From NCBI GenBank assembly GCA_021199255.1, contig JAJQIK010000093.1, positions 38,238 to 102,237 of the forward strand: a DNA stretch of 64,000 bases, given 5' to 3'. Below, in pieces: positions 43,142 to 53,549 of the stretch; within the stretch, counting starts at the first letter, position 1; each line of letters starts with the position of its first letter. This DNA comes from Clostridiales bacterium. Lineage in GTDB: Bacteria > Bacillota > Clostridia > Lachnospirales > Lachnospiraceae. A model generated the notes under the pieces. The model saw only the letters and a program-made list of their open reading frames with translations. It searched no databases and was not told where the DNA came from. The position numbers were made by a program, and so were the translations under genes.

Positions 43142-45622
43142 CTATATGAGATAAGAGGGCTGAATCCCATATTCCTCCTTATAAATTACAATAGACTGTA
43201 ATACCACGCCTGCATCTACAGATACAATTTTCATTTGATTGCCGCCTTCCCGCAAAGGGAAAGCCACTTCACAATATCTGCCGTTATCCAGAACCCCCTG
43301 ATTCCATTGGGCATTATGACAATTGCCTGCGTCGAAGCCGTCCGGCAGGGTAGATACAACAGTAACGTGATCCCCACAGGCAATTCCAATTCTCTGTTTA
43401 TCACCCGGATAAAGCGGATTAGACGGAGCCACCCATAACCTGCATACATATACGCCGTCTTCCGGTACGTGGAAAGCATATACCACATAGGGCGCCTGAA
43501 GATGTCTGGCCTGCTGGCTGCTGTAAGCCTTGGTAGAGGGTAAAACCTTGATGCTGTCTTTCGTTCTTCCATAGTGCCTCAGAATCGTATACCGGCATCC
43601 GCCTTTTCCATGATTCTCGATATAATCAGAGGCATGAATCTGTAAACAAAAAGCCTCTTGAACCTCCCTTTCTTCTTCTGGCGCCACCTGTCCACATACC
43701 GGATATCCGCTTCCTTCCTCATTCCAATTGGTAAAGCCTACGTGCTTTGAACTCATCATATGGTTCCATTTGCCATTCGCTATCCCATGATACTGCTCCT
43801 GCAGCTCCCGATCCAGCCTGATACATCGCTCTACCTGTCCTGCATAAAGGGCTGCCTTAGCGCTTCCATGGGACGCTTCATATTGATATAGGCCGGCTGA
43901 CAGCTGCATCTTTTGCAGGTTAGCCGAAGCATATGCCGGAAAATAAACCAATTGGAAAAATGCGTCGCTACATTCTACAGGGCATTGGGAAAGCAGTTCG
44001 TCGCAGGTTTTCTGTAATCTGTCCACTCTTTCCAGCATATCCTGGGTCTCATGGTAATGAACGGGATGATATACCTTTCCATTCATAGCCTCCGGCCTGC
44101 GCATGCCGTTGATGCGGACATATTCCTGCAGCACATAGGCTGTTTTGTCCCGATCCGCGGCTTCCTTCATCTGCCCAAAATGTAATTTTACAAATTCATC
44201 TACATAAGCGGAAGTTTTGTTGACGGCCTTGCTTCCGTATTGCTCAAAATCATATGCTAAATCCATATAATAGAACAGAGGTAATTCCAGAGGCTTGATA
44301 TCTCCTACATTTACCATCCATAATTCCCGCACTCCATATTCGTAGGCTTCGCACATCTGTTCCCATATTTTTTCCAGCGGAGTGGAGTTTACCCATTCAT
44401 AGGAGATAGGGCCGCCATGATAGTCCAGATGGTAATACATGCCAAACCCACCCTTGCGGCCTGTCATGTCCCGGGAAGGAAGCGTCCTCATATTCCCATA
44501 ATTGTCTTCGCAAAACATTAATGTAATCCCGTCTAAGCCATCCCAATCCTTCAGCCCCGGCGTCGATTCATCCCCATAATAATATGCTTCTACCTCCTTA
44601 TACAGCGCAAGCAGCATCGGAACCTGGCCTAAATCAGGATTGACATACTTTTGAATCAGTTTTTTCTGGTGACAGATGATATCCTTTAACAGATTAATGT
44701 TCTCTTCCAGCGTAGATTCCGCCGGAAGCATACTGCTGTCTCTTTCTCCCCGCATACCCACTGTGATGACATTCTCATATTTCCCGCTTCTTTTTAATCC
44801 GTCCGCCCAGTAAGCCAGCAGCCCCTGCTTATTAACGGCATAATTCCATTCCTCGCCATAAACAGAAGTTTTTCCTTTGACCTTATCCCACTCTTCACTG
44901 GCGCGCAGGCACGGCTCATGGTGTGAATTGCCCATAATAATCCCATACTGATCGGCAAGCTCGCAGCTTAACTCCCCGGGGCCGTCTAATGGAAAGGACG
45001 ATACCCACATAGCCGGCCATAAATAATTGCCTTTGAGACGTAATAAAAGTTCAAAGACCTTTTCATACAGTTCCGCCGTGAAGCCGCCAAACTTTTCAAT
45101 GGCCCAGTTCCCAAAGGAAGGAAACTCATCATTGATAAAAAAGCCCCTGTAGCGGACAGACGGTTCTTTGCTTGTGGTAAAAAAGGAATCCGGCAAAACA
45201 ATCCGATCCTGATGAACCGGCGCTGCGTCCGCCCAGTACACGAACGGCGATACTCCGATATATCGGGAAAGCGTAAACAGGCCATAGATGGTTCCCCGTT
45301 TATCGCTTCCGGCTATCACCATGCTTTCTTTTCCCTCTATGTGTACCTTACCCAACCGATAAACCTCCCGCAAGCCGAAAAGGTCTGAGGAAAAAAACAT
45401 TCCCTCAGACTCCAATGCGTCTAATACCGGGCTCTGTCCCACCGTAGTAACATATACGCCCTGTTTTTCCGTCTTCCCACCTGTACAAAGAATACATTCC
45501 GGCAGTATGCCCGCGACAGACCTCACGTCCTCACAGACTTTACGGGTTATTCGCTTTATCCCCTCGTCAGCCGTCTCTTCTACCAGAAACGGCATGGCGC
45601 CTTTATCGTCTACTAATATCAT
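43142..45622 (-). CDS. GH115 family alpha-glucuronidase
   Basis: GH115 enzymes remove alpha-1,2-linked (4-O-methyl)glucuronic acid from internal as well as terminal xylose residues of xylan. The 826-residue protein has the family's layout: an N-terminal alpha/beta domain (ESMVIAGSDKRGTIYGLFTLSRYIGVSPFVYW), the core barrel (RGFFINDEFPSFGNW, LKGNYLWPAMW, GNSHHEPCLRASEEW, TVGMRGERDSS, DNYGNMRTLP) and a C-terminal beta region. There is no signal peptide, so the substrate must be imported first. ATG overlaps the uxuB stop (ATGA), meaning translational coupling. With GH67 encoded at the other end of the locus, the cell can cut both terminal and internal uronate branches. Confidence 0.92.
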   Translation of the reverse strand: MILVDDKGAMPFLVEETADEGIKRITRKVCEDVRSVAGILPECILCTGGKTEKQGVYVTTVGQSPVLDALESEGMFFSSDLFGLREVYRLGKVHIEGKESMVIAGSDKRGTIYGLFTLSRYIGVSPFVYWADAAPVHQDRIVLPDSFFTTSKEPSVRYRGFFINDEFPSFGNWAIEKFGGFTAELYEKVFELLLRLKGNYLWPAMWVSSFPLDGPGELSCELADQYGIIMGNSHHEPCLRASEEWDKVKGKTSVYGEEWNYAVNKQGLLAYWADGLKRSGKYENVITVGMRGERDSSMLPAESTLEENINLLKDIICHQKKLIQKYVNPDLGQVPMLLALYKEVEAYYYGDESTPGLKDWDGLDGITLMFCEDNYGNMRTLPSRDMTGRKGGFGMYYHLDYHGGPISYEWVNSTPLEKIWEQMCEAYEYGVRELWMVNVGDIKPLELPLFYYMDLAYDFEQYGSKAVNKTSAYVDEFVKLHFGQMKEAADRDKTAYVLQEYVRINGMRRPEAMNGKVYHPVHYHETQDMLERVDRLQKTCDELLSQCPVECSDAFFQLVYFPAYASANLQKMQLSAGLYQYEASHGSAKAALYAGQVERCIRLDRELQEQYHGIANGKWNHMMSSKHVGFTNWNEEGSGYPVCGQVAPEEEREVQEAFCLQIHASDYIENHGKGGCRYTILRHYGRTKDSIKVLPSTKAYSSQQARHLQAPYVVYAFHVPEDGVYVCRLWVAPSNPLYPGDKQRIGIACGDHVTVVSTLPDGFDAGNCHNAQWNQGVLDNGRYCEVAFPLREGGNQMKIVSVDAGVVLQSIVIYKEEYGIQPSYLI

Positions 45623-47256
45623 GATTCGCCCTGCTCCTGTTGGTTGACATAACTATGCAATGTTTCCCGGACACTCCCCTTTCCTCCCAGCATCCGGCAA
45701 AACATGGTTTCTATTTTGGCAGCGATTCCTGCCTCACATAAATCCTGCGCAAAAATCTGCCTGTTTTGCAAAATTTCTTTGAGTTGGCCATGATAGGTAC
45801 TCCTGTCGTCATATCGAATCCCCTCCAGGCGTTCTCTCAGCTCGCCTAACATCGGGTCGCCGCTTAAATCCATTTCCTCTCCATCATCTGAATAACCTAA
45901 CAGGTAACGCAGCCATCCGGCGATGGCCAGAGGAATAAAGGTCAGCTCCTCCACCTGATGTGCAGGACTGTTGACATAGGATTTAATCGTTTCCCCAAAA
46001 CGGATAGAAATCTTCATGCTGGTATCTGTAGCAATCCTTTGCGGCGTATCAGGAATATAAGGATTGGGCAGGCGCATCTGTATCACCTCGTCGATAAATT
46101 CTCTGGGATCTATAATCCCGGGATCCACCACAACCGGCAGGCCTTCTTGATATCCAATCCCTTCCACCAGCTTTCTGATATCTTCGTCCCGCATTTCCTC
46201 TGCGATATGTTGATATCCCAGCAGGCAGCCGAATACTGCCATAGCCGTATGAAGCGGGTTCAGACAGGTCGTTACCTTCATCGTCTCCACCTTATTAACC
46301 GTATCCCGATCCGTCAGATATACCCCCGCCTGCTCCAGGGGAGGCCGGCCGTTGGGAAAGCAATCCTCAATGACCAGATATTGCGGTATTTCCGCATTGA
46401 CAAAGGGAGCAATGTATGTATTTTTACCGGTCACCACCGGCGTCATTCCTTCTACGCCTTTCCTGTACAGAAGCTCTTCCATCTCTTTGGAAGGCCTGGG
46501 CGTGATTTTATCAATCATACTCCATGGGAACGACACATTTCCCGGATTCGTCAGATACTCTATAAAGGAATCTGTTACATATCCTCTTTGCCGCCATCCC
46601 TTTGCTATGGCAATAACGGATTCCCGCAGCCGTTCCCCATTGCGGCTGCAATTGTCCATACTACAGAGCGCAATCGGATATGCCCCATTGGAAAACCTTT
46701 CCAGCAAAAGGGCGCATACTATGCTCATCGTATGTCCGCATGGCGACAGGGGGCCTGCTTCGATATCCGTTCTGACCGCTTCCGTAAGCTCTCCTCTGAT
46801 ATCATGAATTGCATACCCTTTTTCCGTTATCGTAAAACTGACCAGTTGTAATGCAGGATCACAGATAATCTGCGACAGGCGCTTCCGGCTGTCTGTATCT
46901 CCCCAATCCGCCTTGAGAGCCTCGGCGACAGAGGCAACCACCTCCATAACCGTATCCCCATCCGCCTGCAATCCTACATTTAAAGCCAGATTATCGAAAG
47001 GCCGATAAATCTGATCGATCATATCATAGTCAAAGGTATCCGCCGCGATAATACCGCGGCTTTCCAATCCTGACTGGATAAGCCTTTGCTGTAATACCGC
47101 AATAAATCCCCGGAAAATATTCCCTGCGCCAAAGTGAAGCCATATGGGATGCGCAACCGTATCCCTGTGCACTTTGGAGAGATCAAATCCAGGAAGCCTG
47201 ATACCCGCTTCTTCCCAGTCTTTCTTATTCTGCAAGCCCGCTTTTGACAGCTTCAA
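45619..47256 (-). CDS. uxuB: Fructuronate reductase (mannonate oxidoreductase), UxuB-like
   Basis: A member of the mannitol dehydrogenase family that interconverts D-fructuronate and D-mannonate with NAD(H), the middle step of glucuronate breakdown. The 545-residue protein has the N-terminal nucleotide-binding motif WLHFGAGNIFRGF, the central ALCSMDNCSRNGERL and VSFPWSMIDKITPRPS, and the C-terminal domain with KVTTCLNPLHTAMAVFG, the catalytic Lys/Asn/His region. Translation starts at TTG, overlapping the uxuA stop (TTGA), with AAGGAAAAGGA before it. Position between uxuA and the GH115 gene supports the uronate role over mannitol oxidation. Confidence 0.92.
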   Translation of the reverse strand: MKLSKAGLQNKKDWEEAGIRLPGFDLSKVHRDTVAHPIWLHFGAGNIFRGFIAVLQQRLIQSGLESRGIIAADTFDYDMIDQIYRPFDNLALNVGLQADGDTVMEVVASVAEALKADWGDTDSRKRLSQIICDPALQLVSFTITEKGYAIHDIRGELTEAVRTDIEAGPLSPCGHTMSIVCALLLERFSNGAYPIALCSMDNCSRNGERLRESVIAIAKGWRQRGYVTDSFIEYLTNPGNVSFPWSMIDKITPRPSKEMEELLYRKGVEGMTPVVTGKNTYIAPFVNAEIPQYLVIEDCFPNGRPPLEQAGVYLTDRDTVNKVETMKVTTCLNPLHTAMAVFGCLLGYQHIAEEMRDEDIRKLVEGIGYQEGLPVVVDPGIIDPREFIDEVIQMRLPNPYIPDTPQRIATDTSMKISIRFGETIKSYVNSPAHQVEELTFIPLAIAGWLRYLLGYSDDGEEMDLSGDPMLGELRERLEGIRYDDRSTYHGQLKEILQNRQIFAQDLCEAGIAAKIETMFCRMLGGKGSVRETLHSYVNQQEQGES

Positions 47257-48341
47257 TTCCTTTTCCTTCTTTCTTTTCCATTACTTTTTACGATTGCTTC
47301 CCACAATCCATTCAGATAACTGGCTCCTAACGCCCTGTCATATAACCCATAGCCCGGCATGGAAACTTCCCCCCAAATACTCCTGCCATGATCCGGCCTT
47401 ATCACACCGTCAAAACCCGAATCATATAAAGCCTTCATGATAGCATACATATCAAAGTCTCCGTCCAGTGAATAATGGGCAGCTTCCTCAAAGTCATCCC
47501 GACTGTTGAATTTGAGATTCCGGACATGCGCAAAATGGATACGCCCTTTCATTGCATGAATCGAATCAACCAGGTCGTTATCTAAATTAGAGCCATACGA
47601 GCCAGTACAAAACGTAACGCCATTATGGACATCATTTACTTCCTTTAACATACGCAGTATTTTATCTTTAGAGGTAATAATCCTTGGTAAGCCAAATACG
47701 CTCCATGCCGGATCATCCGGGTGAATCGCCATCTTAATATCATATTGATTACACACCGGCATGACCGCTTTCAGAAAGTAAATGAGATTTTGATATAATT
47801 TCTCCTCGTCTATTTCACGGTACATTTCAAAAAGCTTTCTCGTGTCCGCCATGCGCTCAGGTTCCCAGCCGGGCATGACATATCCGTTGCTGTTTTCCTG
47901 AATGGAATCAAACAAGCGCCCGACATCTACCGCGTCGATATCCTTCTGGGAATATGCCATCACCGTAGAACCGTCCGGCCTTACCCTTGCCAGCTCTGTC
48001 CTCGTCCAGTCAAAGACCGGCATAAAATTATAACATACCAGGTGAATATCCGCCTGCCCCAGCACCGTTAAAGTCTTGATATAATGATCAATATATTGAT
48101 CCCTGTCCGCCGTACCCGCCTTGATTGCGTCACAGACATTCACACTCTCTATCCCGGAGAGTTTTAACCCGGCTTCCTCCACCTCGTGTTTCAGCGCCAG
48201 GACGGCGTCCTTCGCCCATGCTTCTCCCGGCACGGAATCATATAAGGTCGTAATAACGCCTGTCACACCCGCTATCTGCCGTATCTGCTGCAAGGTTATG
48301 GAATCAAATTGCCTGCCAAACCATCTGAAAGTCATCTCCAT
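47253..48341 (-). CDS. uxuA: Mannonate dehydratase
   Basis: UxuA dehydrates D-mannonate to 2-keto-3-deoxygluconate. I start at ATG 48341 (MEMTFRWFGRQFD) with GGGGG upstream; an ATG two codons later is also possible. The 362 residues include the N-terminal FRWFG, VTGVITTLYD, KHEVEEAGLKLSGIESV, the metal-binding/catalytic core MAIHPDDPAWSVFGLPRI, TFCTGSYGS, HFAHVRNLKF and the C-terminal DGVIRPDHGRSIWGE. All of this is characteristic of the family. Overlap with uxuB by four bases points to one translationally coupled unit. Confidence 0.97.
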   Translation of the reverse strand: MEMTFRWFGRQFDSITLQQIRQIAGVTGVITTLYDSVPGEAWAKDAVLALKHEVEEAGLKLSGIESVNVCDAIKAGTADRDQYIDHYIKTLTVLGQADIHLVCYNFMPVFDWTRTELARVRPDGSTVMAYSQKDIDAVDVGRLFDSIQENSNGYVMPGWEPERMADTRKLFEMYREIDEEKLYQNLIYFLKAVMPVCNQYDIKMAIHPDDPAWSVFGLPRIITSKDKILRMLKEVNDVHNGVTFCTGSYGSNLDNDLVDSIHAMKGRIHFAHVRNLKFNSRDDFEEAAHYSLDGDFDMYAIMKALYDSGFDGVIRPDHGRSIWGEVSMPGYGLYDRALGASYLNGLWEAIVKSNGKERRKRN

Positions 48342-48375
48342 GACACAAACCCCCATCTTTTTCTTCTTAACACTG

Positions 48376-51300
48376 TTATTCCTGTATAAATTGAAGCGAA
48401 TAAAAATCAAATTTACTGCCCGGCAGAAATACAAAGCTTACTTTATTTCTTCCCGTAATTCTTTCAAAGGAGAAGCTTTGCGTATCAGGCACTCCCCGCC
48501 CATGAAATTCAATCATTCTCCGGCTGATCACCCCGTCCTGCTCAAACTGGAGCAGAATCATGTTGTCAGGAAGCGGCGTCCGCCCATTGATTACAACCTG
48601 CGTTGTACCGGTTTCCCCAAAATCCATATCCGTAAAACATATCGTTACATTATTCCCTATCCCGCAGATTCCTGTCCCGGTAACGGTATAGCTGTCCCCA
48701 TATAGCTTATCATAATCCGTGGCGCGCAATGGTTCGTATGCTTTCTGTTTTCTGGTAAACCAGAAGCCTTTGAAATGAACCTTCTGGTTCCATTCAAAGC
48801 TGATTGTAGCTACTCCTTTCAGCTTTTTATCTAAGCGATAGCTTTCTGTCTGGTATACATTCCAAACCGAGGGCTTCTGATAGACAAATTCACCTATGAG
48901 TTCTTTCCTATGCTCCTCCTGATGATGTTCATATATCCTGAACCGATACGCTTCATCGGATAAGGCAAAAATCGGCAAATGGATCTCATCTGAGCCAAAG
49001 GAACCGAAATCAACATCCGCAAAACCTATCACGCTGACGCCATCCCTCGCAGTCGCGACTCCGTGTTCATTCCCATTGCCAATAGCGCCTTCATAAAAGC
49101 TATATAAGCCTGCGCTGACAAAATCATAGGGGTCTGTGAAGGTCCTGCCAAATCCCTCTATTTGAAATTCCAATGCAGAGATGATGCGTATCTTATCGGT
49201 TCCGCTTTTGGAATAGCAGCGAAGCCTGCATTTCCCATCGCTTACCGCCTCCACCTGAACCCCTCCCGCCTGCGGATAGAGCCTGGCGATTTTTAAAGGG
49301 ATTCCTGCGTCGTCCACAATATCATAGAATAACGCTTGATCTTCCGCCTTTTGGGGACTTATCCGCGCTTCCACAAAGACCTCTTTTCTTTGGGGCGTTA
49401 ATCTTGTGCCGCCGGCGCTTTGCAAATAGATATTTCTGACATAGGAATGTGCGGTCGGCGTCACCCGGATATCCATCCGTTCCGGATCCTCTCCCTGACA
49501 GACGGCTAACAGCCTGCCGCTAAAGAGTCTGCGGATATGTGAGGTATACAAGCCGCAATCTGTGCTGTCGCCATTATCCGTTCCCAGCAAAATACCGCCA
49601 ACAGGTTCTATCTCAACCTCATCGTTTGCGTTTCGTACCGGATTGCCATGCTGATCCACTGCACAAATGGTAAAAAACACCAAATCCTCCTCATCGTCAT
49701 ATAATCTGTTCCGAATCCACAGCTTTTCCACACGGAAATCGTCTGTATCGCCAAAGGAGCTTTCTTTGGCACAGGCTATTGTATTGCCCTCTTCGTCATA
49801 TGCCCTGGCCAAAAGCACGCCTTCCTGATAGGGAATCCGATAGTTTGCCGCAAAGGCAGTCCCTTGTTGCTGATCCAGCCTGTGTATTCCCATGCTGTTC
49901 CCGTTACAGAAAAGCTCAACCATCGGCGCATTGGAACAGACCCGTACATCAATCCATTGTGAAACGTTAAAATCCCAATAGGGGAAAATATGTATCATAG
50001 GCGCTTTGTGATAATCTGTCCACCCCGCCTGATAAATATAATAAGAATCCTTTGCAAATCCGGCGGTATCAATCTGCCCAAAATAAGATGTCCTCGTGTG
50101 ATATGGCGTGGGCTCTCCTATATAGTCTGTGCCGGTCCATATGAACTGTCCGCAGGAATAGGGATGATCGATCTCAGCCTTCAGGCAGGCCTCCGCCGAA
50201 GCGGCGCCCCAACTGGTTGTGGAATTGCCCAGCGCAGAGCATTGTTCATCTTCATCCGTCAACACGGACTGACTGTATGGGAAATGATAAATCCCCCGGC
50301 TTTGCACTACAGAGCCTGTTTCCGAGCCATAGATCACCCAATCAGGATACAGCTTATGATGTAGGTCATAATATTTTTCCCCATAATTGTATCCCACTAT
50401 TTTGATGATATCCGCACACTTCTGTGCATTTTCCCAGGGCATGTAATTGGAGCCCATGGTAATTTTTGCATTTTGCCGCGGATCATATTTTTCCACTTCT
50501 TCCATGAGAAGCCTGGTCCATTCCTGTCCCTTTTTGCTGATATGGGTATCGTATATCTCATTTCCAATACTCCACAGGATCAGGGAGGGATGATTGCGGT
50601 CCCTGAGAACCCAATTTCTCACATCCCGCTGATACCATTCCTGAAAAAATCTGGCATAATCATAAGCTGTCTTGGACGACTCCCACATATCAAAAGCCTC
50701 TGATACTACTAAGAACCCCAACCGGTCACATAATTCCATGACCTCCGGCGCCGGCATATTATGGGATAAGCGAATCGCATTAACCCCCATTTTTTTCAGA
50801 AGAGAGAGCTTCCGTTCCATTGCCTGGACATAAAACGCGCTTCCAAGGCAGCCTAAGTCATGGTGGTCACATACGCCGTTCAGCTTCAATTTACGGCCGT
50901 TTAAAAGGAAGCCTTCCCCGGGGGAAAAAGTACATTCCCGAAACCCGATCGTCATGATTTCCCGCTGTAATAAAATCCGGTTTCTGGTCAGCTCTATCCT
51001 CAATTCATAACAATCGGGATGATCGATATCCCAAATATCAGGCTGATGGATCAATCGGTCGATACATACCCTATGCGCTGTGTCGGATGCCGCTATCTTT
51101 GCTGCGCCGCTTACGATTGGCGACGCCAAATCCGCAGGCCGGTATATCCTATAGGCTATCTCAATTTCATGATCGCCGCCTACATCATGCCCGGACAGGC
51201 ACAGATCAATATCTGCCTGTATTCTCCATGTATCCTTGTCAAGCTTTGAGCTGGTCACATAAATTCCATCCGATAAGATATGGGTCTGATCTACCGTTTT

Positions 51301-51711
51301 CAGCCACACATTCCGATAGATTCCCGCGCCCGTATACCATCTGCTGTTGGGAGACTGATATCTAACATAAACCTCTATATGGTTTTCACCGCTCACAAGA
51401 GCCTCTGTGATCTCTACCTCAAAAGTCGTATAGCCATATTTCCATTCGCCCACCCGGCGGCCATTGACAAAAACAACGCTATCCATATAAACGCCGTCAA
51501 AACGAAGAAATACCAGTTGCCTGTCCGACTTTTCTATCATCATATATTTATGATAATATCCGATTCCATCCTCATAAAGATTCCCGCACCCGATCAGCCA
51601 ATCATGAGGAAGCCTTACAGGCGCAGCAGTCTGTATGGCGGTTTGAAGCGGAATAGGCGTGTTCATATCCAGCTTTTGGAAAAACCAGCCGTCATTAATC
51701 TTCTTTCTCAT
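48376..51711 (-). CDS. Glycoside hydrolase family 2 protein
   Basis: An intracellular exo-beta-glycosidase of clan GH-A. The 1111-residue protein has an N-terminal sugar-binding jelly roll (about residues 1-140), an Ig-like domain, a TIM barrel (about 265-560) and a long C-terminal beta region. The acid/base Glu385 (LWSIGNEI) and the nucleophile Glu464 (VIYGSETGS) are visible, as is the barrel motif GVCDHHDLG. There is no signal peptide. GH2 includes beta-galactosidase, beta-glucuronidase and beta-mannosidase; from this locus a beta-linked sugar of xylan oligomers is likely, but the specificity is open. The ATG has only a weak SD and is preceded by a terminator-like hairpin (51730-51762). Confidence 0.92.
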   Translation of the reverse strand: MRKKINDGWFFQKLDMNTPIPLQTAIQTAAPVRLPHDWLIGCGNLYEDGIGYYHKYMMIEKSDRQLVFLRFDGVYMDSVVFVNGRRVGEWKYGYTTFEVEITEALVSGENHIEVYVRYQSPNSRWYTGAGIYRNVWLKTVDQTHILSDGIYVTSSKLDKDTWRIQADIDLCLSGHDVGGDHEIEIAYRIYRPADLASPIVSGAAKIAASDTAHRVCIDRLIHQPDIWDIDHPDCYELRIELTRNRILLQREIMTIGFRECTFSPGEGFLLNGRKLKLNGVCDHHDLGCLGSAFYVQAMERKLSLLKKMGVNAIRLSHNMPAPEVMELCDRLGFLVVSEAFDMWESSKTAYDYARFFQEWYQRDVRNWVLRDRNHPSLILWSIGNEIYDTHISKKGQEWTRLLMEEVEKYDPRQNAKITMGSNYMPWENAQKCADIIKIVGYNYGEKYYDLHHKLYPDWVIYGSETGSVVQSRGIYHFPYSQSVLTDEDEQCSALGNSTTSWGAASAEACLKAEIDHPYSCGQFIWTGTDYIGEPTPYHTRTSYFGQIDTAGFAKDSYYIYQAGWTDYHKAPMIHIFPYWDFNVSQWIDVRVCSNAPMVELFCNGNSMGIHRLDQQQGTAFAANYRIPYQEGVLLARAYDEEGNTIACAKESSFGDTDDFRVEKLWIRNRLYDDEEDLVFFTICAVDQHGNPVRNANDEVEIEPVGGILLGTDNGDSTDCGLYTSHIRRLFSGRLLAVCQGEDPERMDIRVTPTAHSYVRNIYLQSAGGTRLTPQRKEVFVEARISPQKAEDQALFYDIVDDAGIPLKIARLYPQAGGVQVEAVSDGKCRLRCYSKSGTDKIRIISALEFQIEGFGRTFTDPYDFVSAGLYSFYEGAIGNGNEHGVATARDGVSVIGFADVDFGSFGSDEIHLPIFALSDEAYRFRIYEHHQEEHRKELIGEFVYQKPSVWNVYQTESYRLDKKLKGVATISFEWNQKVHFKGFWFTRKQKAYEPLRATDYDKLYGDSYTVTGTGICGIGNNVTICFTDMDFGETGTTQVVINGRTPLPDNMILLQFEQDGVISRRMIEFHGRGVPDTQSFSFERITGRNKVSFVFLPGSKFDFYSLQFIQE

Positions 51712-51729
51712 CCTGAAACAACCTTATCT

Positions 51730-51762
51730 TAAAAAAGGGGAGGCCACATATGGTGACCTCCC
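51730..51762 (-). terminator. Intra-operon terminator between binding protein and GH2 gene
   Basis: On the minus strand GGGAGGTCACC and GGCCTCCCC form a stable stem with an ATATGT loop, followed by TTTTTT. It begins 16 bases after the binding-protein stop and ends about 19 bases before the GH2 start, leaving no room for another promoter. It is probably a partial terminator giving more transporter than enzyme mRNA. Confidence 0.8.
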
Positions 51763-51778
51763 GTTATCATTCAAATAC

Positions 51779-53488
51779 CTATGGAAGCATATCGGAAGAT
51801 CCAAACTGAGCTTCCCATTTCTCTGTACGTTCGTCAATAATCGCCTGTCCGCCGGCGTTCAGATAATCCGCCATCAGAGAATCCCATACATCGCTGAAAT
51901 CTGATGTGGACGCGATTACCGCCTGGTCAAGCAGCTGATCCCTCTTGTTCGACAAGGTATCGCCGATATTCAGCTCTGCTTCAATCGTATCCGTTTTGAC
52001 ATTTTTAGCAGGCACCGCATCGGTCTGCGCGATCTTATACGCATCCTGGACAAGCGCAGGATCTACTTCTGCGTAGGAGTACGCGCGGGAAAGATCTGTA
52101 ATCTCCTCATCTGCCAGATGAAGGCCGTTACACGTAATGGTATAATCAATGTTCATTCCCGAGTTCTGGATAGCGTCTCCTGTAGCCGCAACAATCTGGA
52201 TTGCGCCGCTCTCAAGCACCGTGTGCGTTACGTCCTCGTCGCCAATCTGCAAATACTGAATATGCTCCGGATCGCTGATCCAATCCAAATACAGCATGGA
52301 CGCCAACGGCTCATCGTTGGTAGAGGGGAAGAAAATCTTACGGTCTCCCGCCGTGGACGATACATATTTGGTATGCGTACCATTGGAGTCTTCAAACGGG
52401 TCAATCGCGATAAACGCCGCTTCCTCTCCCACATTTCTCTGTAAGTTCGCGTTAATGCTGTCTTCACCGTTACGGAAAGGGTAATCCCAGTTATGGGTAA
52501 ACGCCCCGACATAGCCGGCCTTCATATTATCATCCTCTGTGGTATCCCCGCTTCCATATAACGCAAAATCATCCCACATAAGACCTTCGTTGTACCATTT
52601 ATTCACTAATTCGATTGCTTCTTTTGTGCCATTCTGCGTCAGCTTCCTGTCGTCAAAGCCGTTCACAAAAAACTCCTTGTCAGAGATACCCGGATCAATA
52701 AAGGATTCAATCAGCGTCGCCGTCCTCCAGCCAACGTCATAGCTGACAGAATAAGGAATCATTTTCGACGCATCGTCCCCCAATAAAGCAGAAGCATTGT
52801 CCCTGAACGCAATCAGTACGTCCTCAAACTCCTGTTTGGTAGTGGGGACTTCCAGACCGAGCGCATCCAGCCAGTCTTTACGAATAAAGGTGTTAATACG
52901 GCTGTTATCAGCAATTTTGCCCTCAATCGCCCAAAGGGTTCCGTCATTAATATCCACATCCCAATAAATATTGGTCTCGCCCAGCCAATCCCAAAGATTC
53001 GGCAGATCGTCCTTATAATCTTCTACATAGCTGCTGATATCGAGGACGCCGCCCATATCTGCGTAAGTCTGGATCGTAGGATAGCTATAGGTCAGACAAA
53101 TATCCGGCGCCGTGCCAGCCGCCAGCAGATTATTGATTTCTTCTACCTCTGTCCATCGCGGAACCTTAACAAATTCCACCTCCACATTATGGTCTTCCAA
53201 CATTCCCTGTTTAATGTATTCGGTGTACATATTATCCGTCGGGTCTGAGCCGCCGTCATTGCCTCTGTCATAAACCTCCACCGTGATATGCCTTGTTTCT
53301 GTAAATTTCCCATCCACAAGCTCACTTTCAACAGCCGGTTCTCCTGTTTCCGCCGCCGTCTCTGTTGCTGCTTCCGATGCCGTCTCTGTCGCTGTACCCG
53401 ACGCGCTCTCATTGGACGAGCTTCCGCAGGCCGCCAGAGATAACGTCATCACTCCCGCAAGCATTAAAGCCAATGCCCTTCTTTTCAT
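51779..53488 (-). CDS. Extracellular sugar-binding lipoprotein (ABC transporter)
   Basis: The solute-binding component of a carbohydrate ABC importer. Start at ATG 53488, with AAGGGAGG at good spacing. The 568-residue protein has a lipoprotein signal, MKRRALALMLAGVMTLSLAAC, with the lipobox Cys21, then an acidic Ser/Thr/Glu linker that keeps the domain away from the membrane. Large size and motifs (EVEEINNLLAAGTAPDICLTYSYPTIQTYADMGGVLDIS; NTFIRKDWLDALGLEVPTTKQEFEDVLIAF) match the YtcQ/LipO-type family that takes oligosaccharides. It follows the two permeases. I infer that the substrate is an aldouronic (glucuronoxylan) oligomer from the surrounding enzymes. Confidence 0.93.
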   Translation of the reverse strand: MKRRALALMLAGVMTLSLAACGSSSNESASGTATETASEAATETAAETGEPAVESELVDGKFTETRHITVEVYDRGNDGGSDPTDNMYTEYIKQGMLEDHNVEVEFVKVPRWTEVEEINNLLAAGTAPDICLTYSYPTIQTYADMGGVLDISSYVEDYKDDLPNLWDWLGETNIYWDVDINDGTLWAIEGKIADNSRINTFIRKDWLDALGLEVPTTKQEFEDVLIAFRDNASALLGDDASKMIPYSVSYDVGWRTATLIESFIDPGISDKEFFVNGFDDRKLTQNGTKEAIELVNKWYNEGLMWDDFALYGSGDTTEDDNMKAGYVGAFTHNWDYPFRNGEDSINANLQRNVGEEAAFIAIDPFEDSNGTHTKYVSSTAGDRKIFFPSTNDEPLASMLYLDWISDPEHIQYLQIGDEDVTHTVLESGAIQIVAATGDAIQNSGMNIDYTITCNGLHLADEEITDLSRAYSYAEVDPALVQDAYKIAQTDAVPAKNVKTDTIEAELNIGDTLSNKRDQLLDQAVIASTSDFSDVWDSLMADYLNAGGQAIIDERTEKWEAQFGSSDMLP

Positions 53489-53549
53489 CGCTTTACCTCC
53501 CTTGTAATCATCGTTTTCTTTTCTATGAATCAACGGACAAGCTGTCCGA

